Shown piece by piece: positions 19,501 to 28,165 of a stretch of DNA of 64,000 nt. The position numbers were made by a program, and so were the translations under genes. Within the stretch, counting starts at the first letter, position 1; every line of letters begins with the position of its first letter. The stretch lies in the NCBI RefSeq assembly GCF_009733595.1, contig NZ_WOFH01000015.1, positions 175,746-239,745 of the forward strand, written 5' to 3'. A model generated the notes under the pieces. The model was not told the origin of the DNA. It saw only the letters and a program-made list of their open reading frames with translations, and made no database searches. Origin of the DNA: Actinomadura litoris (GTDB lineage Bacteria > Actinomycetota > Actinomycetes > Streptosporangiales > Streptosporangiaceae).

Positions 19501-20218
19501 CGCGTCCGTGCTGGGCCGGTTGTGGAAGGCCGGGGCGCAGGAGCAGGCGGTCGCGCTGGCCGACCGTGCCGCCCCACGCGTCGCCCTCGACAACCCGCAC
19601 CACGTCGCCGACCTGTTGAAGCGGTTGCAGGAGATCGGCGCGCACAAGCAGGCAGTGGCGCTGGCCGACCGAGCCGCCGCACACACCGCCCTCCACGACC
19701 CGATCGCCGTCGCGTCCCTGCTGGGCCGGTTCCGGGAGATCGGGGCACAGGGACAGATCGCCGCGCTGGTGGCCCACGACCCCGCCGCGCACGCCGCCGT
19801 CGACTACCCCTACGGCGTCGACCGGCTGTTGGAGCAGTTGCAGGAGATCGGCGCGCACAAGCAGGCGCTGGCGCTGGCCGACCGAGCCGCCGCACACACC
19901 GCCCTCGACAACCCGCACCACGTCGCCGACCTGGTGGAGCGGTTGCGGGAGATCGGGGCGCAGGAGCAGGTGGCGGCGCTGGCCGACCGGGTCGTCGCAC
20001 ATGCCGCCATCGCCGGCCCGGGCGCCGTCGCCAGCTTGCTGGACCGGTTGTGGCTGGTCGGCGCGCGGGAGCAGGCGGTGGCGCTGGCCGACCGGTTGCC
20101 TGCCGTGGGCATGTTCGCTGAGTTTTTGCAGATCGCTGATCACCGTGTGCGGTATCGATTCGGGCGGACTCCCGACGGACGTCCCGCTCACCGGTGGGGA
20201 TGGGAGAACCTGGAGTGA
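16565..20218 (+). CDS. HTH/P-loop NTPase with ~18 helical repeats
   Basis: A 1,217-residue protein not matching a named family I recognise. Residues ~12-75 form an HTH (DRALARVAGVSPTTVGTWL). A P-loop GSSAGKTRACWEAL lies near residue 188, and an acidic Walker B-like strand VVWLNETQDYL near 238. Residues ~540-1180 are about 18 tandem repeats of 35-36 residues with consensus ALDDPxAVxxLLxRLxxIGAxEQVxALADRxxAH, expected to form an alpha solenoid. The last ~35 residues (HRVRYRFGRTPDGRP, ending GWENLE) are a conserved cap also present in the second copy at 24515. The layout (DNA-binding, NTPase and superhelical sensor) resembles STAND-type signalling proteins. The start at 16565 has AGGAG 4-5 nt upstream. 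Confidence 0.75.
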   Translation: MAAADLKPDRHSRLSALLGELAEFRTLALEGEPSDRALARVAGVSPTTVGTWLRGGAFPQQIDPVITIVEAVRAHAHRTGRAGKATGLWDLQRWREAHFAEAQRRAGATGQAVQAAQAQAVVEAARPGTPLEQVTDPFAVEVHRPITVDGATTGLLPPYVRREHDERLDRVVARVLDGASAVTVLVAGSSAGKTRACWEALKPLRRAGGWRLWHPYDPTRPEAALQELDRVGPRTVVWLNETQDYLGGEAGERVAAKLRALLTDASRGPVLVLGTLWPEHHAALTGRPGSQVRQVLGGAVIGVPGTFTGIDLAALGQTASTDRRLAEAIEHAEDGHVTQYLAGGPELLERLATADPAAKAVMWAAMDARRLGHRNALPLPLLEQAAPAYLTDLQHDQLGEDWLEQALAYTSRPCKGARGPLTRIRPRPSRTAPSRRARDRHSNPDEDHGNVPVYRLADYLDQHARDTRADQIPPIGFWVAAAAHAHPGDQHTLGHAARARGLYRDAAQLHKNATTHGNPHAAAALVDHLHAVHPADHRPADYALAHLAFDDPGAVDRLLYRLREIGAQEQVAALADLIVAHAAIDDPDGVATFLDSLQRARVEEQVAALADRAAAHTALDDPGAVDRLLYRLREIGAQEQVAALADRVVAHAAIAGPGAVASLLDRLRLVGAQEQAVALADLIVAHAALDDPHEVAHLLRRLRWIGADEQVVALMGRDPAAHVALGDSDAVAHLLVGLWEIGAQEQVAALVARDPAAHVALENSAAITFMLSQLRTVGADGQVVALADRVLAHTAVDNPSAVASLLKGLWNVGAHGQIAALLARSPATHVALDDPIAIGFLLHMLQVVRADEQLVALADRAVAHTALDNPSAVPALLGRLWKAGAQGQAVALADRAAPRVAVNNPYSVADLLGQLWQIGAHEQMAALADRGLACTALHYPRSITDVLDRLRQISADGEVTVLVADRVAANLAVEDPDGVASVLGRLWKAGAQEQAVALADRAAPRVALDNPHHVADLLKRLQEIGAHKQAVALADRAAAHTALHDPIAVASLLGRFREIGAQGQIAALVAHDPAAHAAVDYPYGVDRLLEQLQEIGAHKQALALADRAAAHTALDNPHHVADLVERLREIGAQEQVAALADRVVAHAAIAGPGAVASLLDRLWLVGAREQAVALADRLPAVGMFAEFLQIADHRVRYRFGRTPDGRPAHRWGWENLE
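18198..20105 (+). repeat. Tandem ~105-108 bp repeats in the NTPase gene
   Basis: About 18 head-to-tail units of 35-36 codons. Several are nearly identical in DNA (18207-18300 with 18429-18522, and 18456-18580 with 19944-20068), which points to recent unit duplication or gene conversion within the array. Confidence 0.85.
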
Positions 20219-20518
20219 CACGGTCCCAGAGTCTCCGGCGACGCCGTGGTCATCTGCAGCCCGCCCTGCAGGTGAAAGAGCGACTCGTGCCAGGGAAGGC
20301 GAGATGCACGACCACTAGCCCAACTCGGGGATCCCCATCGGCAGCCATGCCGAGACCCACAAGCTCAATCACCGTGCCCATGTACTCGCCTGGCCGCTTC
20401 GCCACCTGTCCATCCTCAGCCGCTCCATCCTCGGCAGCCCCCGAAGCCGCCGGGGCGAGGCGAAACTATCGAGCGCTGGCGGCGTGGCGGCTGGTGACCG
20501 ACATATACCCGTGCGCAG
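20219..20518 (+). other. Intergenic, nothing recognised
   Basis: 300 bases between the NTPase stop and a broken NB-ARC gene. Short open frames exist but have no homology, ribosome site or coding bias. Confidence 0.5.
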
Positions 20519-21095
20519 TCATCTCAGCAGCGGCTCCAGCAGGTGGGGGTGCTCGGCGTTGTCGAAGATCACCAGCCACCGGTCGTGGGCGGCCAGCCGC
20601 GCCAGTGCCCACGCGGCGGCCTCGGGGCGGGGGGCCTGCACGGCGGCCGAGCCCAGCGGTGTGCATAACGCCCAGCGCAGCTCGCCCAGCCCCGCCCGCC
20701 CGTCCTGGGCGGTCTCGGCGATCAGCCACCACACCAACCGGCACTCATCGCGGTGCCGGTCGGCGAACTGCAACGCCACCTCGCTCTTGCCGACACCGCC
20801 CCACCCCGCCACCACCTGCACGACCGGCCACGGCGCTTCGGCCTGCAGCGTCCGCCGCAGCTCATCGAGCACCAGGTCGCGGCCGACAAACACCCGCGCG
20901 GGACGGCGCTGCAACCAAACCCGGTCAGCCCATGCGCGAGCACCTGCGCCACCGGCGGCAGATCGGGCGCTGCTGCACGGTGATGCCGCCGATGTCGCGG
21001 GCCTGAATCACCGGGCCAGCCGCTCGGCCATGGAACAGGTTGGCGCTCTTGTCCACCTGGTCAGCTCCGATGATGGATGAGGGATCGGCGCTCAC
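20519..21095 (-). pseudogene. Truncated, frameshifted NB-ARC NTPase
   Basis: Remains of an NB-ARC/TPR regulator. The 5' end, from a GTG at 21095, encodes the family N-terminus (ADQVDKSANLFHGRAAGPVI, then QARDIGGITVQQ). Near 20950-20990 the coding frame changes, and the NTPase part continues as RVFVGRDLVLDEL, the P-loop GWGGVGKSEVALQFA, and LVIFDNAEHPHLLEPLL. It then stops at 20519. The rest of the NB-ARC domain and the TPR half (usually 500 or more residues) are missing. It sits between the intact repeat-NTPase and an intact NB-ARC gene, so it may be a rearrangement scar within a set of related NTPase genes. Confidence 0.75.
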
Positions 21096-21314
21096 GTTAC
21101 GAGCCCAACCGCCCGGAGTACCGGGGTCGGGGCACCCGGACCGCTTTGGGCCGCCACCGGTCACGACTCAAGGTGGAGTCAGGAGTGGCGGTGGTCACTG
21201 AAAGGGTTCACTAACGAGGAGGACTCGGGCGCGTTGTTCGGCGGCGGCGCGTTCGCGTCGCGGTGGAGCAGAAGTCGGACCATGCCACATGGCATTCATC
21301 GAACGAACTTGGGC

Positions 21315-23948
21315 TCAAGGAGTCAGTCCATCACCACCTGGTCCCGGCTCCAGCCCAAGGCCTGCCCGCATGCGCCAGTACGCCAGGTTGCTGCGGATTT
21401 CCAAGGTATGTGGATGGCTGGGGCCCAGCACCCGCAAGAACTCGGCCAGCAACTCCTGGAAGGCGGCGGCCGCGCCGACCGCGTCGCCCGCCTCGCCCCG
21501 CCAGTACGCCAAGTTGTTGCGGGCGGTCAGGGTGTCGGGGTGGTCGGGGCCCAACACCCTCGACCGGTCGGTCAGCAGGTCCTGGAAGGCTGCGGCTGCG
21601 CCGGCCGCGTCGCCCGCCCGTCCCCGCCAGGACGCCAGGTTGTTGCGGGTGTTCAGGGTGCGGGGGTGGTGGGAGCCAAAGATCCGCAAGTAGTCGGCCA
21701 GCAGCTCCTGGAAGGCGGCGGCTGCGCCGGCCGCGTCGCCCGCTTCGCCCCGCCAGTACGCCAAGTTGTTGCGGGCGGTCAGGGTGTCGGGGTGATCGGG
21801 GCCCAACACCCTCGACCGGTCGGTCAGCAGGTCCTGAAGGGCTGCGGCTGCGCCGGCCGCGTCGCCCGCTTCGCCCCGCCAGTACGCCAAGTTGTTGCGG
21901 GCGGTAAGGGTGTGGGGGTGGCGGGGGCCAAAGACCCGCAAGAACTCGGCCAGCAGCTCCTGGAAGGCGGCGGCTGCGCCGGCCGCGTCGCCCGCTTCGC
22001 CCCGCCAGGACGCCAGGTTACTGCGGGTGGTCAGGGTCTCGGGGTGGTCGGGGCCCAACACCCGCATCTGGTCGGCGAGCAGATCCTGGGAGGCGGCGGC
22101 TGCGCCAGCCGCGTCCCCCGTCTCTCCCTGCCCCTTGGCCAGGTTGTTGCGGATGGCCAGGGTGTGGGGGTGGTCGGGGCCGAGGTGGTGCAGGGCGGTG
22201 GCGTGCAGGGTGGTGTAGGCGTCGCGGGCTGCGGCGGCCTGTCCGGTTTCGCCGAGGCTGGTGGCGGCTTTGAACAGGACGTGATGACCGCCGGTGTCGG
22301 GATTCCATAATGCTGGCTCGGCGGCGCGGGTCAGCGCGGTGGTGTTGGCCCGCAGGATCTGGCCGAACTCGTCCCGTTCTGCCTGCGGCCACACCGCCAG
22401 CAGGGCGTCGGCAGCGGTGTCGGCGAGCGCGGTGAACAACTCGGGCCCCAGGTCGGGGTGGGCGGCGAGTGCCTCGCGAGTGGCGCGTTGAACGAGTTGG
22501 TGGACGCGGATCTCGCGGGGGGCGGCGGTGCGGTCGTGGTCGATCAGGCTGTGCCGGTGCAGCACCCGCAGCGCCTCATCGACCATCTCACCGCTCACCT
22601 GAGAGGCCTGCTCGACGGTGTGCGCCGGTTGGTCGGGCAGGTAGCCGGTCAGGTAGTCCAGTGCTGGCGGGCTGCCTAGGACTGTCTGAGGGATGCCGGC
22701 CGGATCGAGGACGCTGGCCAGTTGCAGCACCGGCCGGGCCAGCCCGACCGGCTCGGCCCGGTCGGCCTGGTCGATGGACAACTCCCAGGTGGCCGCCACG
22801 ATGCGTTCATGGTCGTCGGGCAACTCCTCACCCGAGGGCATGGCCCGGCGGAGCAGATGGGTGGCGAGCCGTTCCCGGTAGGCGGCGATGGTGATGTCGG
22901 CATCGAGGATGTAGGCGGCGGCCTGCGCCAGCGCCAGTGGCAGGTGGCCCAGATCGGCGGCCAGCGCCTCGACCTGCCCGGCATTGGTGGCGCGGGGGCC
23001 GAGTTTGGCCCGCAGATAGGAGCGGGCCTCCCCAGTGGTGAAGGTGTCGACGGTGACCATGCGGCGGTCGGCTCCCTCCAGCGCGGCATGGCGGAGCCGG
23101 GTGGTGACCACCACCTGCCCTCCGGCCGCCGACGCGGCCGCCGGCGGCCACAACCCCCGCAGATCACTCGGGCTGCGGACGTCATCGAGCACCACCAGCC
23201 ACCAGCACCGGGTCGTCGTCTCCGCCCAGGACAAAAACTCCCGCGCCGACTGGTCCGGGTCCTCCCGGTCGGCCAGCGGCAGACCCAGCTTGACTGCGGT
23301 GTCGGCGTAGGCGGAGACCACCCCGTCGCGGGTGGCGGCGTTCACCCACACCAGCACCCCCACCCCCTGCTCCCAGGCATGGCGCGCGTAGGCGGCGGCC
23401 AGCTGGGTCTTGCCGACCCCGCCCATCCCCGCCAGCACCTGCGTCGACTCCCGCCCCGGTTCCTGTGTCGACTCCTGGTCGTCCTGCTGGGTGAGCACCA
23501 CCGTGCCGTCCCGCTCGACGGCCCGCTCCAACCGGCCTGCCACCGCCCGGTCCTGGAAGCAGTCCGCCGCCCGCGGCACCACCCCCACCCGTACCTGCTC
23601 CCACACCACCGGCGGCGCAGAATGATGCGGGCCAGGCGGGCGGCCGCCCCGGCCACGCCGCTCCTCGCGCGCCTGCCCCCACATCTGCCGCCACCACAAA
23701 TCAGACTCGGACACGAACGCCGGGGTCCGCTGCCGGGCCCTGCCGCGCAGGAACGCCACCAGCCAGGCCGCGATCGCCGGGTCGGCGGGGACGTTCTTAC
23801 CGCCCAGCCAATCGCTCCACGACTGCGAACTCACCTTCAACGGCGGCACCTGCCCGGCGGCCTGCCGCTTGATCACCGCACCCGTCGGTGTCCCCGCCGC
23901 CTCCCACAACGCCCGCAGCGCGGCCGCCCACACCCCGGTCGCATCCAT
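21315..23948 (-). CDS. NB-ARC/TPR STAND NTPase
   Basis: An 877-residue regulator-type NTPase. Residues ~1-75 form an HTH-like module (KVSSQSWSDWLGGKNVPADP). The P-loop AGMGGVGKTQLAAAYARHAW is near 175, the Walker B strand WWLVVLDDV near 252, the sensor VVVTTRLRHAAL near 280, and the GLPL-like HLPLALAQAAAYI near 325. Residues ~585-865 hold six full and one partial 42-residue TPR units of the kinesin-light-chain type (LGPDHPDTLTARNNLAYWRG). Related bacterial NB-ARC/TPR proteins act in signalling, transcription or phage defence. The start is taken as ATG 23948, which opens the HTH; the frame is open further upstream. It is transcribed away from the second HTH-NTPase copy. Confidence 0.88.
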   Translation of the reverse strand: MDATGVWAAALRALWEAAGTPTGAVIKRQAAGQVPPLKVSSQSWSDWLGGKNVPADPAIAAWLVAFLRGRARQRTPAFVSESDLWWRQMWGQAREERRGRGGRPPGPHHSAPPVVWEQVRVGVVPRAADCFQDRAVAGRLERAVERDGTVVLTQQDDQESTQEPGRESTQVLAGMGGVGKTQLAAAYARHAWEQGVGVLVWVNAATRDGVVSAYADTAVKLGLPLADREDPDQSAREFLSWAETTTRCWWLVVLDDVRSPSDLRGLWPPAAASAAGGQVVVTTRLRHAALEGADRRMVTVDTFTTGEARSYLRAKLGPRATNAGQVEALAADLGHLPLALAQAAAYILDADITIAAYRERLATHLLRRAMPSGEELPDDHERIVAATWELSIDQADRAEPVGLARPVLQLASVLDPAGIPQTVLGSPPALDYLTGYLPDQPAHTVEQASQVSGEMVDEALRVLHRHSLIDHDRTAAPREIRVHQLVQRATREALAAHPDLGPELFTALADTAADALLAVWPQAERDEFGQILRANTTALTRAAEPALWNPDTGGHHVLFKAATSLGETGQAAAARDAYTTLHATALHHLGPDHPHTLAIRNNLAKGQGETGDAAGAAAASQDLLADQMRVLGPDHPETLTTRSNLASWRGEAGDAAGAAAAFQELLAEFLRVFGPRHPHTLTARNNLAYWRGEAGDAAGAAAALQDLLTDRSRVLGPDHPDTLTARNNLAYWRGEAGDAAGAAAAFQELLADYLRIFGSHHPRTLNTRNNLASWRGRAGDAAGAAAAFQDLLTDRSRVLGPDHPDTLTARNNLAYWRGEAGDAVGAAAAFQELLAEFLRVLGPSHPHTLEIRSNLAYWRMRAGLGLEPGPGGDGLTP
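21360..22195 (-). repeat. 126-bp tandem TPR-encoding repeats
   Basis: Six complete units of 42 codons and a partial one, several almost identical in DNA (for example 21490-21600 and 21742-21850). This points to recent expansion or conversion in the sensor half of the NB-ARC gene. Confidence 0.85.
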
Positions 23949-24312
23949 CGGCCCACCCATTCGCCGGCCCCCTCCCCGGATCCGGACCGTAAACCGTCCG
24001 GAAAACCCAACCCGTCCTCCGCCCCTCAGTTCACCAGCCTGCCCCGCCCCACCACCCGAAGATGGCCCAAACCGGAAAACCCACCGGACAAGCCTCATCG
24101 ACGGCACCAGGCCACCGGCACACCACGCCAGGCCGCCGCCGAAAAGGGGCCACACCATGACGCACCACAACCGCGACCACCCGCACCGCGACCGCCTGCA
24201 CCGGCTCGCCCGCACCGCCGCCCAAGCCGCCTTCCGTAGCACCGTCACCGCCGCCGGCTTCACCGGGTGCTCCCTTCGTGCGGTGCCCGCCCCCTTCAAG
24301 GGCACTGAGCTG

Positions 24313-24396
24313 ATGGAGATGAGGTTCGCCGCCCGGTGGGATGTCCTGCAGTGGTCAGATCGCAGGTTGGACACCGTGCTCGATAGCGGCCGGTGA
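24313..24396 (+). promoter_or_regulatory. Duplicated upstream segment (copy 2)
   Basis: The counterpart of 16381-16464, 118 nt before the start of the broken second HTH-NTPase gene. It shares GTCCTGC, TGGACACC and GGTGACAGGCT blocks at matching positions, so the duplication included upstream regulatory DNA. Confidence 0.5.
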
Positions 24397-24514
24397 CAGG
24401 CTGGAGGCGGCGCCGGACGACGGGCGCATCGAGCGGGTGTCGGCGAGGTGGGCGGACAGCCCGGGTATGGGCGGTCGCGCCCGTGCGAGGGTGAGCGCAG
24501 GCAACAGGGGTGGG

Positions 24515-26877
24515 ATGGCGGCTTCGGATCGGCGACCGGGTTTGCGTGCGCTGCTGGGCGAGTTGGCGGAGTTCCGCGCGGTCACCTTGGAGGGGGCGCC
24601 GTCGGATAGGGCCTTGGCCAAGGCCGCCGGGGTCAGCCCGACCACGGTCGGGACGTGGCTGCGCGGCGCCGCGTTCCCCCAGCGGATCGAGCTTGTGGTG
24701 GCGATCGTGGAGGCGGTCCGGGCCCACGCCCACCGGCTCGGGAAGGCCGAGGCGGTGCGGCGGCCGGGCTCTGGGACCTTCCGAAGTGGCGCGAGGCCCG
24801 CTTCGCCGAGGCTCAGCGGCGCGCCGACACCACCGGCCAGGCGGTGCAAGGCGCGCAGGCGCGGGCGGTGCTGGAGGCGGCGCGGCCGGGCACGCCGCTG
24901 GAGCAGGTGACCGATCCGTTCACGGTGGAGGTGCACCGGCCGATCACCGTGAACGGCGCCACCACCGGACTGCTTCCCCCCTATGTGCGGCGCGGGCACG
25001 ATGACCGGCTGGGCCAGGTGGTCGAACAGGTCCTGGGCGGCGGCAGCGCGATGGCGGTGCTGGTGGCCGGGTCGTCGGCGGGCAAGACCCGCGCATGCTG
25101 GGAGGCGTTGAAGCCGCTGCGGCGAGCGGGCGGGTGACGGCTGTGGCACCCCTATGACCCGACCCGGCCCGAGGCGGCGCTGCAGGAGCTGGACCGGGTC
25201 GGACCGCGCACCGTGGTGTGGTTGAACGAGACCCAGGACTACCTGGGCGGCGAGGCCGGAGAACGGGTCGCCGCCGGGCTGCGCGCCCTGCTCACCGACG
25301 CCTCCCGGGGGCCGGTGCTGGTACTGGGCACCCTGTGGCCCGAGCACCACGCGGCGCTCACCAGCCGTCCCGGGTCGCAGGTCCGGCACCTGCTGGACGG
25401 CGTGGTCATCGAGGTGCCCGAGACCTTCGCCGACATCGATCCAGCCGCTCTGCGGCAGGCCGCCGGCACCGACCTGCGGCTGGCCGAGGCGATCGAGCAG
25501 GCCGAAGACGGGCATGTGACCCAGTATCTGGCAGGTGGGCCGGAACTGCTGGACCGGCTCGCCACCGCCGACCCGGCGGCCAAGGCGCTGATGTGGGCGG
25601 CGATGGACGCCCGCCGCCTGGGCCACCGCACCGCCCTACCCCTGCCGCTGCTGGAGCAGGCCGCACCGGCCTACCTCACCGACCTGCAATACGACCAGTT
25701 GGGCGAGGACTGGCTGGAACAGGCCCTGGCCTACACCTCCCGTCCCTGCAAAGGCGCCCGGGGAGCGCTCACCCGGATCCGCGCCGCCCCCTCCCGCCGC
25801 GCACGCGGCCGCCGCCCCGGCCCGGCCGGGGAACACGCTGAGGTGCCGGTGTACCGGCTGGCCGACTACCTCGACCAGCACGCCCGCGCCACTCGCTGCA
25901 GCCTGATCCCACCCATCGGCTTCTGGGCCGCCGCGGCCGCCCACGCCCGCCCCGGCGACCAGGAAGCGCTCGGGGATGCCGCCTGGGCCCGCGGCCTGTA
26001 CCGCGACGCCACCCAACTCCACAAGAACGCCACCACCGGCGGCAGGCCCAAGGCAGCACTCACGCTCGTAAACCACCTGCACACCCTGCACCCAGGCGAC
26101 CATCGCCCAGCTGACCACGTCGCCGCACACGCCTCCCTCCGCGACCTGGACGCCATCGACACCCTGCTGAGCCGACTGCAGGAGGTCGGGGCGGACGAGC
26201 AGGTCGCCGTGCTGGCCCACCGGGCCGCCGCGCACGCCCCCCTCGACACCCCCGACGCCGTCGCCTCCCTGCTGATCCGGTTGAAGTGGGCCGGGGCCGA
26301 CGAGCAGGTCGCCGCGCTGGCCGACCGCGCCGCCGCGCACGTCACCCTCGACGCCCCGACGGCCGTCGCCTCCCTGCTGAGCCGGTTGAAGTGGGCCGGT
26401 GCGGAGGAGCAGGTGGGCGTGTTGGCCGACCGGGTCGCCGCGCACATCGCCCTCGACAACACCTACGCCGTTGCCACCCTGCTGAAAGGGCTGCGGGAGG
26501 TCGGCGCGGACGAGCAGGTGACCGCGCTGCTGGCCCGCGACCCCGCCACACACATCACCCCCGACCACCCGGCCGCCGTCGCTGTGCTGCTCAACCATCT
26601 AGGGCCAGTGGGGGCCGAGGACCAGGTGGCCGCGCTGCTGGCGCGCGACCCCGCCGCACACATCACTCTCGACGACCGCTACTTCGTCGGCGCGCTACTG
26701 ACCCAGCTACAGGTGATGGGGGCGGACGAGCAGGTGGCCGCGCTGACTGATCGGTTGCCGGCTGAGGGCCTGTTCGATGAGTTTCTGCGAGTTGCTGATC
26801 ACCGTGTGCGGTACCGGTTCGGGCGAGAACCAGACGGGCGTCCCGCTCACGAGTGGGGGTGGGATGACCTGGAGTGA
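24515..26877 (+). pseudogene. Second HTH/P-loop repeat NTPase, frameshift and internal TGA
   Basis: A paralogue of the 16565 gene with the same order: HTH (DRALAKAAGVSPTTVGTWL), P-loop GSSAGKTRACWEAL, VVWLNETQDYL, then six ~35-residue repeats and the same C-terminal cap ending GWDDLE. Two lesions are visible. The frame shifts near 24750-24765, between the HTH and the WDLPKWREARF segment. A TGA at 25135-25137 replaces the Trp found in the paralogue (GGWRLWHPYDP). After the TGA the frame is open and well conserved to the end, so the decay is recent or the stop is bypassed. Only six repeats are present, against ~18 in the other copy. Confidence 0.85.
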
Positions 26878-26968
26878 CACGGCCCCGGGTGCCGGGCATT
26901 CGGCCACCGCGCGGACCAGGTCGGCAGGATGCCGGACGCCGAGCACGGCCGGGGCGCACAATGGCCGG

Positions 26969-27511
26969 ATGTTGCGGATGCGGCTTGCGACCGGCGGTGA
27001 TCGTGACCAGGTGGCCCGGATGGCGGGGGCTCGGTGCGCCTGGCTGGAGGAGCGCGGACTGGAGAGCTGGCGGGGCGCGGTCGAGGGCTTGGTCGAGGAG
27101 TGCGACAACCCGGCCGGGGATGTGTGGGTGCTGGACTGCGAGGAGCAGGGTGTGGTCGGGCGGATGCTCGTGCAGGATGTCGGTCCGCCGTGGGGCTGGA
27201 CCGACGCCGAGCGCGCCGAACCGGCCTGGTACCTGTCGGGCTCACTCACGGTGCCCGGCCTCCGATCACGGAGGCCGGGCACGGTGATGGCCTGGTGGGC
27301 GGTCGATCGCGCGGCCCGGTCGGGGGTGGGGTGGGTGCGGCGGCACTGCCATTTCGAGGGTGTCGCCCGCTACAACCTCTCCCAGGGGTTCACGCTGGTG
27401 AGAACGGAGCAGCGCACCAACGCCCGGCTGTTCATGATGGCGCGGCGGGCCGAATGCCTGGACCTGTCGGACTGGCTCGCCGAAGGCGTCAGTTCAGATC
27501 ACCAGCGCTGA
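26969..27511 (+). CDS. GNAT-like acetyltransferase
   Basis: A 180-residue protein with GNAT-type layout: N-terminal strand MRLATGGDRDQVARM, central strands WVLDCEEQGVVGRMLVQDV, and a helix after the acyl-CoA loop (MAWWAVDRAARSGVGWVRRHC). It ends FEGVARYNLSQGFTLVRTE, the usual Y/N...GF finish. GNAT enzymes transfer acetyl from acetyl-CoA to amines. The acceptor is unknown. The stretch that should form the R/QxxGxG/A acetyl-CoA loop is VPGLRSRRPGTV and is encoded by a perfect hairpin, so activity is uncertain. The gene begins 91 nt after the broken NTPase. Confidence 0.65.
   Translation: MLRMRLATGGDRDQVARMAGARCAWLEERGLESWRGAVEGLVEECDNPAGDVWVLDCEEQGVVGRMLVQDVGPPWGWTDAERAEPAWYLSGSLTVPGLRSRRPGTVMAWWAVDRAARSGVGWVRRHCHFEGVARYNLSQGFTLVRTEQRTNARLFMMARRAECLDLSDWLAEGVSSDHQR
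27251..27282 (+). other. Perfect 14-bp inverted repeat inside the GNAT gene
   Basis: GTGCCCGGCCTCCG and its exact complement are separated by ATCA. It lies where the GNAT acetyl-CoA loop is encoded. It could act as a transcription-attenuating hairpin or be a small insertion. Confidence 0.7.
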
Positions 27512-27724
27512 CCCCTCAAGCTGGTTCACCTCTCACGACGTCCACCAAGAGCTGCGGCGTCATCGCCACCGGCGCGGTCGCGCCGGCCAGACCGTCCCCG
27601 AATCCGGCAGCGGCACTGCCAGCGCGCGCGGGCGGGTCCGGCCTGCCCGTGCTCCCTACGATGACCTGTAGGAGACCGCCCGCGCGGAGGCGATGACACC
27701 TCGGCGGTCGGACACGACCAGAGG

Positions 27725-27934
27725 ATGGGCACCGCCGGCGGGAAGATCGCCGAAGCGGTGCACGGTGCGATGGGCAGCAGCCAACGCAAGGGCGCCTCCC
27801 GCACCTGGAACGACGTCGCCGACCGAACCGCCGACGTCATCCTCCTGGTGATGAGCCTGCTGAAGCGGCTGTCGCTGGATGGCGAGCAGATCTTCGCCGC
27901 GCGGCTCGCGAGCGTCGCCGAACGCTCCGGCGCC
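27725..27934 (+). pseudogene. MazG-like pyrophosphatase remnant
   Basis: About 70 residues resemble the second half of a MazG-like nucleotide pyrophosphohydrolase: KIAEAVHGAM, then SRTWNDVADRTADVILLVMS, with the family-type (E/D)xxAD helix and a final helix IFAARLASVAERSG. The N-terminal metal-binding helices are not found upstream, and the frame runs on into unrelated sequence. The similarity is to the general MazG helix pattern, so the call is moderate. Confidence 0.45.
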
Positions 27935-28060
27935 CCGCCTGTCCGCTGCACCACCACGCACGAGGATGGCAGCGGCGCGCCCCACAGCATCCGCTCCCCC
28001 GGCGGTCAACGCCCCGCGCCCCGCTGCGGGATTTCACAAGAGCCGTGCCCCCTCCACCGC

Positions 28061-28080
28061 CCCGGAGCCTGTGCTCCGGG
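28061..28080 (+). terminator. Hairpin between the MazG-like remnant and the pentapeptide gene
   Basis: A perfect 8-bp stem, CCCGGAGC/GCTCCGGG, around CTGT. There is no T-run. Confidence 0.4.
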
Positions 28081-28165
28081 ACGGCCAGCCAGAGCGTCCA
28101 CATCTTGCGCGCAAAGGTCTGGTGGCCCTTTCCGGTCGATACGGCGGAACCGTCCCCTCCATGCG

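Noticed and set aside
18980..20221. A 413-codon minus-strand frame with internal repeats
   Set aside because: Its repeats simply mirror the 35-residue repeats of the + strand NTPase, whose domains are clear.
24157..24396. A 79-codon frame before the second NTPase copy
   Set aside because: Its 3' third lies in the duplicated upstream segment and the rest is not conserved at copy 1, so it is unlikely to be a full gene.
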